DNA of 64,000 bases from Blautia sp. Marseille-P3087. Lineage in GTDB: Bacteria; Bacillota; Clostridia; Lachnospirales; Lachnospiraceae. Shown in pieces: positions 9,088 through 17,275 of the stretch. The stretch is from NCBI RefSeq assembly GCF_900120195.1, contig NZ_LT635539.1:2389441-2453440 (forward strand), read 5' to 3'. The first letter of the stretch is position 1; each line of letters starts with the position of its first letter. The translations under genes and the position numbers were made by a program. Below the pieces are notes generated by a model. That model was not told where the DNA came from. It ran no database searches and saw nothing but the letters and a program-made list of their open reading frames with translations.

Positions 9088-10899
9088 GTGGAAAAAGGAT
9101 ACTCAAAATGGAGAAAATTAGATAACGCAGCACTGGCTTTTCCACTTGTCACAGATAAAAATGACACCAGAGTTTTTCGGTTCTACTGTCAGTTAAAAGA
9201 GGCTGTCAACAGTGAAATTCTGCAGCGTGCACTGGATCAGACAATGGAGAAATATCCGTTGTTCCGTGCAGTTCTGCGAAAGGGACTGTTCTGGTTCTAT
9301 CTGGAGCGAAGAGATATAGATGCATTTGTAAAAGAGGAAAAGAGGCCGCCGTGCAGCAGCCTTTATATACCGGATAAAAAGAGCCTTTTATTTCAGGTGA
9401 GTTATTACAAAAACCGTATTAATTTTGAGGTATATCATGCGTTGACAGACGGTACCGGAGCAATGAATTTTTTAAGTGAACTGGTACAGAATTATCTGAT
9501 CCTGACGCATCCGGAGGCAAACTTACCACGTGTAGAACATGCAGAGGAACCGACACCGGGAGCGCAGGAAGAAGATAGTTTTTCACAGTATTATTCCTCA
9601 GATATTCCGAAAAACAAAGAAAAAAAACCGTCAGCTGTGAAGCTGAAAGGTGAAAAATTACTGCATGCAGATATGCAGATCACAGAGGTAGTTATTCCGG
9701 TAAAAGAGACATTGGCGAAGGCGCGTTCTTATAGTGTTTCGATTACGGTTCTGCTTACTGCAATGTTGCTTTGTTCGATACATGAGGAGATTCCGAAGAA
9801 CCGGCAGAAGAAGCCAGTTGCATTGATGATACCGGTCAATCTGCGCAATTATTTTCCATCTCAGTCGATGGGGAATTTCTTCGGATGGATTGAAGTTGGA
9901 TATACTTTTTCCGATGAGACAATCTTTCAGGATGTATTATATGACGTAAAAAAACAGTTCAAAGAGAAGCTTGTAAAAGATAAAATAGCGATGGATATGA
10001 ACGGATATGTGCGTCTGGAAAAGAATCCGGTAATACGTGCGGTGCCGCTTGAAATTAAAAAATATTTTATGATGGCGGGGGCGAATCTTGGCAGCAGGAG
10101 TATTACAGCGGTATATTCGAATATCGGGATTCTGCGTTTCCCAGAAGCGTATAAAACCTACATTGAACGGTTTGGTATCTTTGCAAGTACCAATTCTTTG
10201 CAGCTTTGTTCCTGTTCATATGAAGATCAGATGGTGCTTGGATTTACATCCAAAATTCCAGATGACAGCATTCAGAAGAACTTTATGCGGATGCTTCGTG
10301 AGGAAGAAATTCCATATAAAGAAGAGAAAAATGACTTTCCCGGATGTGGGGAGCAGCAGAAAAAAGAAGAGAAGAAGGTTTTACAGACATTCAGTTTTCT
10401 GTGTCTTGCCGTAGCTGTGATCTGTGGGATGATCAACTATCTGATGCTGGAGACACTGAACTGGTTCTGGTTTGCTGCGGCTGGCTGTCTGTGTGCATGG
10501 CTTGTTGTCGGAGTGGCATATTTTAAACGCAGAAACATCCTCAAAAACCTGGCATGGCAGTTGTTGCTCATTACGATTTTGTGCGTATTATGGGATCATT
10601 TCATCGGATGGAAAGGCTGGTCCGTAGATTTTGCATTTCCGTTTGGGGCACTTGCGGTGCTTGGAAGTGTCCCTGTAATCGCAAAGGTCAGCCATCTGGA
10701 GAGGGAAGAATATTTGTATTATCTGCTTCAGGCGGCGATGATCGGATGCCTTCCGGCAGTTCTTATCTGGATCGGAATCATAAAATATACGATGCCTTCC
10801 GTACTTTGTACAGGCATCAGTTTTCTGGTTCTGGCGGGGATGTTTATCTTCCGAAAGAAAGATACATTAAGAGAATTTCGAAAAAAACTGAGAATGTAA
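9088..10899 (+). CDS. membrane-anchored condensation/acyltransferase-like protein
   Basis: 603 residues with a GTG start; the ribosome binding site AAAGGAAG lies inside the end of the esterase gene. The N-terminal ~400 residues resemble the condensation/alcohol acetyltransferase fold. The motif YHALTDGTGA near residue 117 matches the HHxxxDG active-site signature with the first His replaced by Tyr; the second His and the Asp-Gly are kept. About six hydrophobic helices follow (near 434, 459, 489, 515, 545 and 571), so the enzyme is bound to the membrane. The family would transfer acyl groups between a CoA or carrier and an alcohol or amine. The adjacent esterase suggests an ester-forming and ester-cleaving pair. 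The substrate is unknown. Confidence 0.7.
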   Translation: MEKGYSKWRKLDNAALAFPLVTDKNDTRVFRFYCQLKEAVNSEILQRALDQTMEKYPLFRAVLRKGLFWFYLERRDIDAFVKEEKRPPCSSLYIPDKKSLLFQVSYYKNRINFEVYHALTDGTGAMNFLSELVQNYLILTHPEANLPRVEHAEEPTPGAQEEDSFSQYYSSDIPKNKEKKPSAVKLKGEKLLHADMQITEVVIPVKETLAKARSYSVSITVLLTAMLLCSIHEEIPKNRQKKPVALMIPVNLRNYFPSQSMGNFFGWIEVGYTFSDETIFQDVLYDVKKQFKEKLVKDKIAMDMNGYVRLEKNPVIRAVPLEIKKYFMMAGANLGSRSITAVYSNIGILRFPEAYKTYIERFGIFASTNSLQLCSCSYEDQMVLGFTSKIPDDSIQKNFMRMLREEEIPYKEEKNDFPGCGEQQKKEEKKVLQTFSFLCLAVAVICGMINYLMLETLNWFWFAAAGCLCAWLVVGVAYFKRRNILKNLAWQLLLITILCVLWDHFIGWKGWSVDFAFPFGALAVLGSVPVIAKVSHLEREEYLYYLLQAAMIGCLPAVLIWIGIIKYTMPSVLCTGISFLVLAGMFIFRKKDTLREFRKKLRM

Positions 10900-10928
10900 A
10901 ATGTGATTTACGAGAAAGGAAAATACCG

Positions 10929-11099
10929 ATGTTAGAATGTGATTATGAAGTGAAACGGATTGATGGAGATTATGCACATCTGCAGAGAATCGACAGACCG
11001 GAGGAAGAACTGAAGCTGGTGGCGAGGGCACTGCTTCCGATGGAAATCTATGAGGGATGTATTCTGCATTATGAAATGATGCAGTATTCCATGAAATAG
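10929..11099 (+). CDS. small DUF3006-like protein
   Basis: 56 residues, with GAAAGGAAAA before the ATG. The pattern VKRIDGDYAHLQ...ALLP...YEGCIL follows the layout of DUF3006-type small proteins (a D/RxxG-A-L-E core, then LP and a G-C/D turn). The gene lies 29 bases after the acyltransferase-like gene and 56 before the transglutaminase-like gene, all on one strand. A longer frame starting at 10554 overlaps the upstream gene and is not credible. The function is unknown. Confidence 0.6.
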   Translation: MLECDYEVKRIDGDYAHLQRIDRPEEELKLVARALLPMEIYEGCILHYEMMQYSMK

Positions 11100-11155
11100 A
11101 GGAGCAGGAAGCGGAGTTGTCTGCAATGCTTTGAGAAAAACCTCGGGAGAAAGTT

Positions 11156-12181
11156 ATGGAACAGTATTACTACAACCATATGAATAAACAGGAACAGGCT
11201 GCCTATCATGGAATCCTTCAGGGACTTTCCGGACTGGCGGATGAGTTTCAGATTCCGGCACTGGACGGAGAGACTTTGTATAATGTCTTTTTCCAGCTGC
11301 GTCTGGATCATCCGGAGATTTTCTGGGCAACGGGATATAAATACCGATATTACAAAGAATCACCGAATATTATTTTTGTTCCGGAATATCTGTTTGATAA
11401 AGGCAAAATAAAAGAGCATCAGAAAGCAATGAAATCCAGAGTTGAAAAGCTTGTGCGTCCGGCGAAGAACATGTCCGAATGGGAAAAAGAGAAATATGTA
11501 CATGATTTTATCTGTCAGAATGTACACTATGACAAGCTCAAAAAGGCTTATTCTCATGAGATCATCGGCCCGCTCGGACAGGGCGTGGGTGTCTGCGAGG
11601 GCATTGCAAAGGCAGTAAAAGTCCTTCTGGATGAGCTGGGCGTCTGGTGCGTGATCGCAATATGTGGAAACAATCCGGAAAAAGGTATCAAATATCGTCA
11701 TACCTGGAACATTGTTCGGATCGGAGGGACGTATTATCATCTGGATGCGACTTTTGATAATACACTCGGAAACAGTGATAAAGTCGAAGATATTCGTTAT
11801 GATTATTTCAATCTTGATGACAAAAGTATCTTCCGGGATCATGAGCCACTGATCGCAGCAGCACCTCATTGTACAGATCACGACCACTTTTATTACAGAG
11901 AAAAGAAGCTGTCTTTTACAAAGACAGAAGATGTGTATAAACGTTCACTTCAGGCAGCAAAAAAGGGAAAAACGCTGACATTTCACTGGAGAGGCGGCTA
12001 CCTGACAAGAGAAGTTCTGAATGAACTCCTCGGACTTATCCGTAAAGCCGGTGAAGAAAAAAACAAGACAGCAGCAGTCAATATCAACTGGCCGCAGGCT
12101 GTACTGCGTCTGCATTATACAGAAGCACAGATGCAGGAATGCATCACAATGGAAGATGCAAATGAAGGGGAAAAGGAATAA
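11156..12181 (+). CDS. transglutaminase-like (papain-fold) protein
   Basis: 341 residues. The Cys-His-Asp triad of the transglutaminase-like superfamily is readable: Cys near 146 in GVGVCEGIA, His near 182 in YRHTWNIV, and Asp near 197 in HLDATFDNT. Bacterial members are usually peptidases or deamidases and not crosslinking enzymes. There is no signal peptide or membrane helix, so it acts in the cytoplasm or is exported by an unseen route. The C-terminal 80 residues are a basic extension without a recognised domain. The start ATG follows CGGGAGAAAGTT. It belongs to the same-strand run from 8.1 to 13.6 kb. Confidence 0.78.
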   Translation: MEQYYYNHMNKQEQAAYHGILQGLSGLADEFQIPALDGETLYNVFFQLRLDHPEIFWATGYKYRYYKESPNIIFVPEYLFDKGKIKEHQKAMKSRVEKLVRPAKNMSEWEKEKYVHDFICQNVHYDKLKKAYSHEIIGPLGQGVGVCEGIAKAVKVLLDELGVWCVIAICGNNPEKGIKYRHTWNIVRIGGTYYHLDATFDNTLGNSDKVEDIRYDYFNLDDKSIFRDHEPLIAAAPHCTDHDHFYYREKKLSFTKTEDVYKRSLQAAKKGKTLTFHWRGGYLTREVLNELLGLIRKAGEEKNKTAAVNINWPQAVLRLHYTEAQMQECITMEDANEGEKE

Positions 12182-12223
12182 CAGATACACGGCAGTACAA
12201 TGGCAATAAAAGGGGAGACAGAC

Positions 12224-12442
12224 ATGCTTGAGACATTTAATGTTTTACGTATTGATGAGCCGGATTTCGGATGTGAGGGACGTCCGGACGGGATGGCAGT
12301 GAAGGACAATGTCCTTCTGAAAAGTAATTATACAGGTGAAGAAATGACAGTCAGAGAGAAGGATGCCCGGCTGTATGAGCTGGATATCAATGAAGGAGAT
12401 CAGGTATTTCTGATTGATGGTGAGATGCGTAAGATCCGCTGA
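12224..12442 (+). CDS. small hypothetical protein
   Basis: 72 residues. The start at 12224 is chosen over the ATG at 12200 because AGGGGAG (12211-12217) sits six bases before it and after the other. The sequence has a FNVLRID start and a YELDINEGDQVFLIDG end, recalling the small DUF3006-like protein at 10.9 kb, so both may be beta-barrel mini-proteins of one broad type. It contains two Cys-free acidic loops and no membrane helix. The function is unknown. Confidence 0.6.
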   Translation: MLETFNVLRIDEPDFGCEGRPDGMAVKDNVLLKSNYTGEEMTVREKDARLYELDINEGDQVFLIDGEMRKIR

Positions 12443-12513
12443 GATGATGTGCCCTGACTGAACGCGGCTTACGGAGCGCTGATAAAAATAGACTAGAAAG
12501 TGCAGGAAGATAG

Positions 12514-13065
12514 ATGGAATTAAATATTCTTGACTGGTTCCAGACGTTACATACACCGATTCTGGATAAAATTATGACATCAATCACAAAGCTGGGGGAT
12601 GCGGGGATTTTCTGGATTATCCTGACACTGCTTTTTCTTATCATACCAAAGATGAGAAAAACAGGAATCATTATGGCAGCAGCACTGATCATGGATCTGC
12701 TGATCTGCAATATAGCAGTAAAAAATCTGGCAGCAAGAACAAGACCATACGATGTAAACACCAGTGTGCAGCTGCTGGTGGCAAAGCTTCATGATTATTC
12801 ATTCCCATCGGGACATACAGCCGCATCTTTTGCTTCGGTTACCGCGTTATATCTCGCAGGTGAAAAGAAGCTCTGGAAACCGGCACTGGTACTTGCCTGT
12901 CTGATCGCAGTATCGAGATTATATCTGTATGTCCATTATCCGACGGATGTTCTGGGTGGTATGGTTTTTGGAATCCTGGCAGGATATGTGGGCTACCGGC
13001 TGGTGAAATTTCTGGAAGCAAAGCTTTCCGGAAGGAAGAACGCAGGGAAACAGATACGGAGGTAA
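12514..13065 (+). CDS. PAP2-family membrane phosphatase
   Basis: 183 residues with five or six membrane helices. All three phosphatidic acid phosphatase type 2 motifs are present: KNLAARTRP near 69-77, SFPSGHTA near 95-102, and SRLYLYVHYPTD near 133-144, with the catalytic His in the second and third. Family members dephosphorylate lipid phosphates such as undecaprenyl pyrophosphate or phosphatidylglycerol phosphate at the outer membrane face. A BcrC-like undecaprenyl-PP role is plausible but not shown. The acylphosphatase start lies four bases beyond its stop, which indicates translational coupling. Confidence 0.87.
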   Translation: MELNILDWFQTLHTPILDKIMTSITKLGDAGIFWIILTLLFLIIPKMRKTGIIMAAALIMDLLICNIAVKNLAARTRPYDVNTSVQLLVAKLHDYSFPSGHTAASFASVTALYLAGEKKLWKPALVLACLIAVSRLYLYVHYPTDVLGGMVFGILAGYVGYRLVKFLEAKLSGRKNAGKQIRR

Positions 13066-13069
13066 CGAC

Positions 13070-13345
13070 ATGCACAGGATAAGACAATCCATTCAGTTTT
13101 ATGGAAGAGTTCAGGGTGTGGGTTTCCGCTACAAGCTTGGTTATCTGGCAGACAAATACAGTGTGACCGGATGGGCGAGAAATGAATATGACGGATCTGT
13201 TTTGACGGAGCTGCAGGGACTGGAAGAAGATATTGACAAGATTGTACAGGCACTTTACAATGACCGTTATATAGAGATTGACGATATCCGAAGACGTGAG
13301 ATTTCTGTGGATGAGGAAGAACGGAGATTCAGAGTTCGGTATTAA
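13070..13345 (+). CDS. acylphosphatase
   Basis: 91 residues, the usual size for the family. The signature GRVQGVGFR (12-20) gives the phosphate loop and catalytic Arg20, and Asn38 in GWARNEYDG is the second catalytic residue. The enzyme hydrolyses carboxyl-phosphate bonds such as acetyl phosphate and carbamoyl phosphate in the cytosol. GGAGG precedes the ATG, within the 3' end of the PAP2 gene. Confidence 0.9.
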   Translation: MHRIRQSIQFYGRVQGVGFRYKLGYLADKYSVTGWARNEYDGSVLTELQGLEEDIDKIVQALYNDRYIEIDDIRRREISVDEEERRFRVRY

Positions 13346-13359
13346 AGGAGGGCACACGA

Positions 13360-13620
13360 ATGGACGAATTATATCAGGCAATAGAAGCGAAGATCAAAGC
13401 AGCGGGATATCCGAGAGAGATTTCCGGTCAGGCTGTGTACGAAGATATCTGTGACCAGATTGAGGGAAAAGAGAACGGCAGTTATGTGTTACTGTCCAAA
13501 TTTGAGGATGATGTGATTTTTGAGTATCACATTACGATCATGGATCATGAATTTAATCTCGGGATTCTTACAATGAGACTTCCGGAAGGCATATATGCGG
13601 CAAACTTTGATGAAGACTGA
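13360..13620 (+). CDS. conserved small acidic protein of unknown function
   Basis: 86 residues, acidic, with no membrane segment. It starts MDELYQAIEAKIKAAGYP and ends ANFDED. AAAGGAGG lies a few bases before the ATG. It is the last gene of the run: an intrinsic terminator begins seven bases after its stop. I do not recognise the family. The composition suggests a soluble folded alpha/beta protein. Confidence 0.65.
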   Translation: MDELYQAIEAKIKAAGYPREISGQAVYEDICDQIEGKENGSYVLLSKFEDDVIFEYHITIMDHEFNLGILTMRLPEGIYAANFDED

Positions 13621-13626
13621 CAGAAT

Positions 13627-13651
13627 GAGCGGGTGAAAACCTGCTCTTTTT
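13627..13651 (+). terminator. intrinsic terminator ending the 8.1-13.6 kb run
   Basis: GAGCGGGT and ACCTGCTC form an eight-base stem (one G-T pair) around GAAA, followed by TTTTT. Confidence 0.85.
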
Positions 13652-13686
13652 GTATGATGGTTATGGTAAGTACTATAGCTACATGC

Positions 13687-13746
13687 AAACATTTCGCATT
13701 TTCGTGAAAAACTACAGAAAAACATTTTGCTATTTCGTGAAAAAAC
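13687..13746 (+). promoter_or_regulatory. two direct repeats before the truncated ATPase gene
   Basis: Two copies with a 33-base period (13687-13712 and 13720-13746) share the pattern AAACATTTYGC followed by TTTCGTGAAAAA. Each half contains a TTTC...GAAA dyad. The placement directly ahead of an AAA/DUF4143 ATPase suggests operator sites left over from an intact autoregulated gene. No good -35/-10 pair could be assigned. Confidence 0.5.
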
Positions 13747-13752
13747 AGGGAT

Positions 13753-14925
13753 GTGCAGAATCTTTTCATAGATGAGATGGACGATTTGGATAGCTTTTTC
13801 CGTAATTTATTTCTTTTGAAGGGACGGGAATTGAAGGGGAAAAAGTGTGTCCTGATTTTTGATGAAGTTCAGTTGTTTCCGCAGGCAAGACAGGCAATTA
13901 AATATCTGGTAGCAGATGGTCGGTATGATTATATTGAAACAGGATCATTGATTTCGATACGTAAAAATATTCAAAATATCCTTATTCCATCAGAAGAATA
14001 TAGGATAAAAATGTATCCAATGGACTTTGAAGAATATCTGTGGGCACTGGGCGATACGGTCACATTTGAGGCGATTAAAAGTGCTTACGAAAAGCGAAAA
14101 CCACTGGGTGATTCTATTCACCGAAAAATAATGAAAAAGTTCCGGACATATATGGTTATAGGAGGAATGCCGCAGGCTGTCAGTGCATTTGTTGAAGGAA
14201 AAACTTTTGCACAGATTGACTTTATAAAAAGAAATATACTGAGTCTTTATGAAGAGGATCTGGCAAAATATGATCGAGATAATCGGGAAAAAGCGTCGGT
14301 GGTTTTTCGAACGATTCCGGAACAGTTGGAGAATAAGAATTCACATTTCAAATTTTCTGTGATTGATAAAAATGCAAGATATCAAAACTACGTAGATGCG
14401 GTAAGCTTCATATCAGAGTCTATGATGGGGAATGAGTGTATTAATGTAACGAAACCGGAAGTGGCACTTGAATTGTTTGCAGATCGTAGCAATTTCAAAC
14501 TGTATATGGGCGATACCGGACTTCTGGTAACACAGATTATGAAGAGTAGAGATGAGACAGATGAAGATTTGTATAAAGCACTGATTATAGATAATCTCAG
14601 CGTTAATCAGGGGATGATTATTGAAAATGTGGTTGCACAGATGCTCAGAGCATCTGGTCATGAATTGTATTTTCATGAGTATTTATATACTCCGGAAGAT
14701 TCTGTCAGGGAAAAGAAATATGAAATAGATTTTATGACTGTTAAAAAGAAAAAAATCTGTCCGATTGAGGTAAAATCTTCCGGATACATGTCTCACAAAT
14801 CTTTTGATTATCTGACGAAAAAATACCAGTTGAAGATGCAGGATCGTTATATTATTTATACGAAAGACTTAAAATATAAAGATGAGATTATGTATATACC
14901 TATTTATATGACAATGTTGATATAA
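13753..14925 (+). pseudogene. AAA ATPase/DUF4143 protein lacking its N-terminal Walker A region
   Basis: 390 codons remain. The frame keeps the Walker B-like CVLIFDEVQLF (residues ~32-42), the sensor segment YIETGSLISI, the winged-helix part and the C-terminal DUF4143 nuclease-like part (YEIDFMTVKKKKICPIEVKSSG). The usual first ~60-80 residues with the P-loop GARRVGKST type motif are absent. An in-frame stop lies at 13738-13740, there is no ribosome binding site, and the only start is a GTG at 13753. I infer a 5' deletion between the upstream operator repeats and the ATPase core. The protein could not bind ATP normally even if made. Base use is more AT-rich than in the flanking genes, which is typical of mobile ATPases of this family. 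Confidence 0.75.
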
Positions 14926-14935
14926 TAGAAGTTTT

Positions 14936-14997
14936 GTAACTATTCAGAAGGTGATTTGGAATGCATTTTGACTCGTAACTGTGAGGGTGCTGAACAG
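14936..14997 (+). repeat. palindromic dispersed repeat, copy 1 (degenerate)
   Basis: The core 14966-14997 matches 17211-17242 at 31 of 32 positions (TTTTGACTCGTAACTGTGAG...CTGAACAG). A related arm GTAACTATTCAG lies at 14936-14947. The right edge coincides with the broken 5' end of the EamA remnant, as expected for an inserted element. Confidence 0.65.
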
Positions 14998-15292
14998 CAC
15001 TTCAGAAGGGGGATATCAATAAAGTCGTCCTGATCGATAAGTCCAGTACGATTCTGACGATTTTACTTGCGCTGATTTTTCTTCATGAAGGATTATCATG
15101 GGCAAAGGCTGGATGTGTTATTACCGGGCTTTGCAGCAGGGACCGGCAAGTGTGGTCGTGCCAATCGATAAACTGAGCATTCTTGTGACGATTGCATTCT
15201 CATGGATCGTATTCCATGAAAAACTGACACGGAAATCAGCGGTGGGGGTTGTATTTATCACGGTGGGAATCGTATTGATGACAAAGCTATAA
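14997..15292 (+). pseudogene. EamA-type transporter remnant, two out-of-frame pieces
   Basis: Piece one (14997 to ~15100) reads ALQKGDINKVVLIDKSST and LLALIFLHEGLSWAKAG, a typical EamA repeat end. Piece two (15098-15292, another frame) reads CYYRALQQGPASVVVPIDK to the stop, the equivalent segment of a second EamA repeat. The intervening membrane helices and the whole N-terminus are missing. I infer an original two-repeat (or tandem) drug/metabolite exporter reduced by internal deletion, with its 5' end removed at the repeat element. No ribosome binding site is present. Product expected to be non-functional. Confidence 0.75.
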
Positions 15293-15311
15293 AGATTAGG
15301 AGTTAGAGATT

Positions 15312-15374
15312 ATGGGACATTTTTATTTTATAAGACATGGACAGACTGTATGGAATGTAGAGAACAAAATCTGA
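15312..15374 (+). pseudogene. histidine phosphatase N-terminal stub
   Basis: Twenty codons reading MGHFYFIRHGQTVWNVENKI and then TGA. This is the canonical start of a phosphoglycerate mutase-like phosphatase including RHGQT, and it has a ribosome binding site (TTAGGAG). The rest of the gene is gone; the downstream 100 bases lead into the larE promoter region. It is a 3'-truncated remnant. Confidence 0.7.
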
Positions 15375-15489
15375 TTTTGAATAATCTACAAATTATGTGC
15401 ACTGTGTTTAAAGGATTTACAGGTTGTACGTTTTACTGCAATATGCTATAATACACACTTGAATACTAGGTTAAAAGGAGCGCTTTATA

Positions 15490-16314
15490 GTGACTATTCA
15501 TGATAAATATAGAGTACTACAGGAGAATCTTAAAGCACTGGGAAGTGCAGCAGTTGCGTTTTCAAGTGGAGTGGATTCTACATTTCTTCTGAAAGCAGCA
15601 CAGGAAGCTCTTGGTGACAAAGTAATCGCGGTTACGGCAAGCTCCTGTTCTTTCCCGAAGAGAGAATTAGAAGAAGCAAAAGCATTCTGTGAAAAAAACG
15701 GAATCCGCCAGATCATTGTTGAATCCGAAGAACTGGATATCGACGGTTTTCGGCAGAATCCGAAGAACCGCTGTTATCTGTGTAAGCATGAACTGTTTGA
15801 GAAAATCTGGGAGATTGCGAAGGAAAACGGCATGAATGCTGTAGCCGAAGGATCCAATATGGATGACAACGGAGATTACCGTCCGGGTCTGATCGCAGTC
15901 AAAGAGCTCGGTGTCAGCAGTCCGCTTCGTCAGGCAGAGCTTTCCAAAGCTGAGATCCGCGAACTGTCCAAAGAAATGGGACTTCCGACCTGGGATAAAC
16001 AGTCCTTTGCATGTCTTTCTTCACGTTTTGTATATGGAGAAACGATCAATGAGCAAAAGCTTGGAATGGTTGATAAAGCAGAGCAGCTGCTTCTTGACAT
16101 GGGATTCCATCAGGTACGCGTCCGTATTCACGGAAATATCGCAAGAATCGAAGTTCTTCCGGGAGAGATCACAAAGATTGTTGAAGAAAAAAACAGAATG
16201 AAGATTGCATCGAAACTGAAAGAATATGGCTTTGATTATGTAACACTGGATCTTCTGGGTTACCGTACCGGAAGTATGAACGAAACACTTGAAGATAAGG
16301 AGATTAAGAAATAA
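15490..16314 (+). CDS. larE: ATP-dependent sulfur transferase LarE, three-cysteine type
   Basis: 274 residues. The PP-loop SSGVDST (25-31) binds ATP and adenylates the substrate carboxylate. Cysteines at 95 and 98 (NRCYLCK) and 175 (SFACLSSR) form the three-Cys set associated with [4Fe-4S]-type LarE; the single-Cys type gives up its own sulfur. LarE thiolates the pyridine dicarboxylate precursor of the nickel-pincer cofactor of lactate racemase. larA, larB and larC are not in this window. The GTG start has AAAAGGAG nine bases upstream. The stop abuts the ATG of tcdA, so the two are cotranscribed. A different acceptor molecule is possible. Confidence 0.85.
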   Translation: MTIHDKYRVLQENLKALGSAAVAFSSGVDSTFLLKAAQEALGDKVIAVTASSCSFPKRELEEAKAFCEKNGIRQIIVESEELDIDGFRQNPKNRCYLCKHELFEKIWEIAKENGMNAVAEGSNMDDNGDYRPGLIAVKELGVSSPLRQAELSKAEIRELSKEMGLPTWDKQSFACLSSRFVYGETINEQKLGMVDKAEQLLLDMGFHQVRVRIHGNIARIEVLPGEITKIVEEKNRMKIASKLKEYGFDYVTLDLLGYRTGSMNETLEDKEIKK

Positions 16315-17070
16315 ATGTTGAATCAGTTTTCCAGAACACAGCTTTTATTTGGCAAAGAGGCGATGGAGAAACTGTCCGGCTCCCGTGTTGCCGTATTTGG
16401 AATCGGCGGAGTTGGTGGTTATACTGTCGAGGCACTTGTACGAAGCGGAGTCGGAGCAATTGACCTGATCGATGATGACAAAGTATGTCTGACAAATCTC
16501 AACAGACAGATCATTGCGACCAGAAGTACAATTGGCAAATACAAGGTAGACGTTATGAAAGAACGTATTCTGGACATCAACCCGAAGGTCGAGGTGAATG
16601 TTCATAAATGTTTCTATCTGCCGGAAACAAAGGATGAATTTGATTTTTCGCAGTATTCCTATGTAGTAGATGCGGTAGATACTGTGACTGCGAAGATTCA
16701 GCTTGTCATGGAGGCAAAAGAAGCCGGAGTTCCGATCATCAGCAGTATGGGTGCAGGAAACAAGCTGGATCCGACAGCTTTTGAAGTGGCTGACATTTAT
16801 AAAACATCTGTCTGCCCGCTGGCGAAGGTCATGCGGCGTGAATTAAAGAAACGTGGAGTGAAAAAACTCAAAGTAGTTTATTCAAAAGAACAGCCGACCA
16901 GACCGATTGAAGATATGTCAATCAGCTGTCGTACTAACTGCATCTGTCCTCCGGGAGCTGCACATAAATGTACGGAGCGTCGTGATATCCCGGGATCCAC
17001 TGCATTTGTGCCGTCCGTAGTTGGTCTTATTATAGCAGGAGAAGTCATCAAAGATCTTGCTGCAAAATAA
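16315..17070 (+). CDS. tcdA: tRNA threonylcarbamoyladenosine dehydratase (ThiF/E1-like)
   Basis: 251 residues. The nucleotide loop GIGGVGGYTVEALVRSG lies near residues 25-41, followed by the E1-like DDD and R...N...Q segment (IDDDKVCLTNLNRQ). The C-terminal half contains CICPPGAAH. This matches TcdA/CsdL, which adenylates t6A37 of tRNA and cyclises it to ct6A. The length is normal. The start follows directly on the larE stop. Both genes encode ATP-dependent adenylating enzymes, but a shared substrate is not implied. A terminator follows at 17108. Confidence 0.88.
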   Translation: MLNQFSRTQLLFGKEAMEKLSGSRVAVFGIGGVGGYTVEALVRSGVGAIDLIDDDKVCLTNLNRQIIATRSTIGKYKVDVMKERILDINPKVEVNVHKCFYLPETKDEFDFSQYSYVVDAVDTVTAKIQLVMEAKEAGVPIISSMGAGNKLDPTAFEVADIYKTSVCPLAKVMRRELKKRGVKKLKVVYSKEQPTRPIEDMSISCRTNCICPPGAAHKCTERRDIPGSTAFVPSVVGLIIAGEVIKDLAAK

Positions 17071-17107
17071 ATATGGCGGATGTCAGAACTAAATAAGGTC
17101 CCTGTTT

Positions 17108-17160
17108 CGGGCTGTTATCTTGCGATATATCGAATGAAATTGCGGATAATGGCCCGTTTT
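17108..17160 (+). terminator. intrinsic terminator after larE-tcdA
   Basis: CGGGCTGTTATC (17108-17119) pairs with GATAATGGCCCG (17145-17156) with two wobble pairs and is followed by TTTT. Confidence 0.7.
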
Positions 17161-17210
17161 GGACTTGCTTTCTATAGCTAAAACGAATTAATGATAAGAT
17201 GAAAGTATCG

Positions 17211-17246
17211 TTTTGACTCGTAACTGTGAGGGTACTGAACAGTTAC
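17211..17246 (+). repeat. palindromic dispersed repeat, copy 2 (best preserved)
   Basis: GTAACTGT (17220-17227) and ACAGTTAC (17239-17246) are perfect inverted arms around an 11-base loop. The element is preceded by TTTTGACTC, shared with copy 1. It lies 30 bases before the start of a secreted protein gene, in its leader or promoter. Confidence 0.7.
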
Positions 17247-17275
17247 CGTATTTCTATACAAAGGAGAAAATTCGT

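Noticed and set aside
10554-11099. 181-codon frame covering the small gene at 10.9 kb
   Set aside because: Its first two thirds overlap the acyltransferase-like gene in another frame; only the part from 10929 has a ribosome binding site.
13687-13746. CRISPR repeats
   Set aside because: Only two imperfect copies with a seven-base gap.
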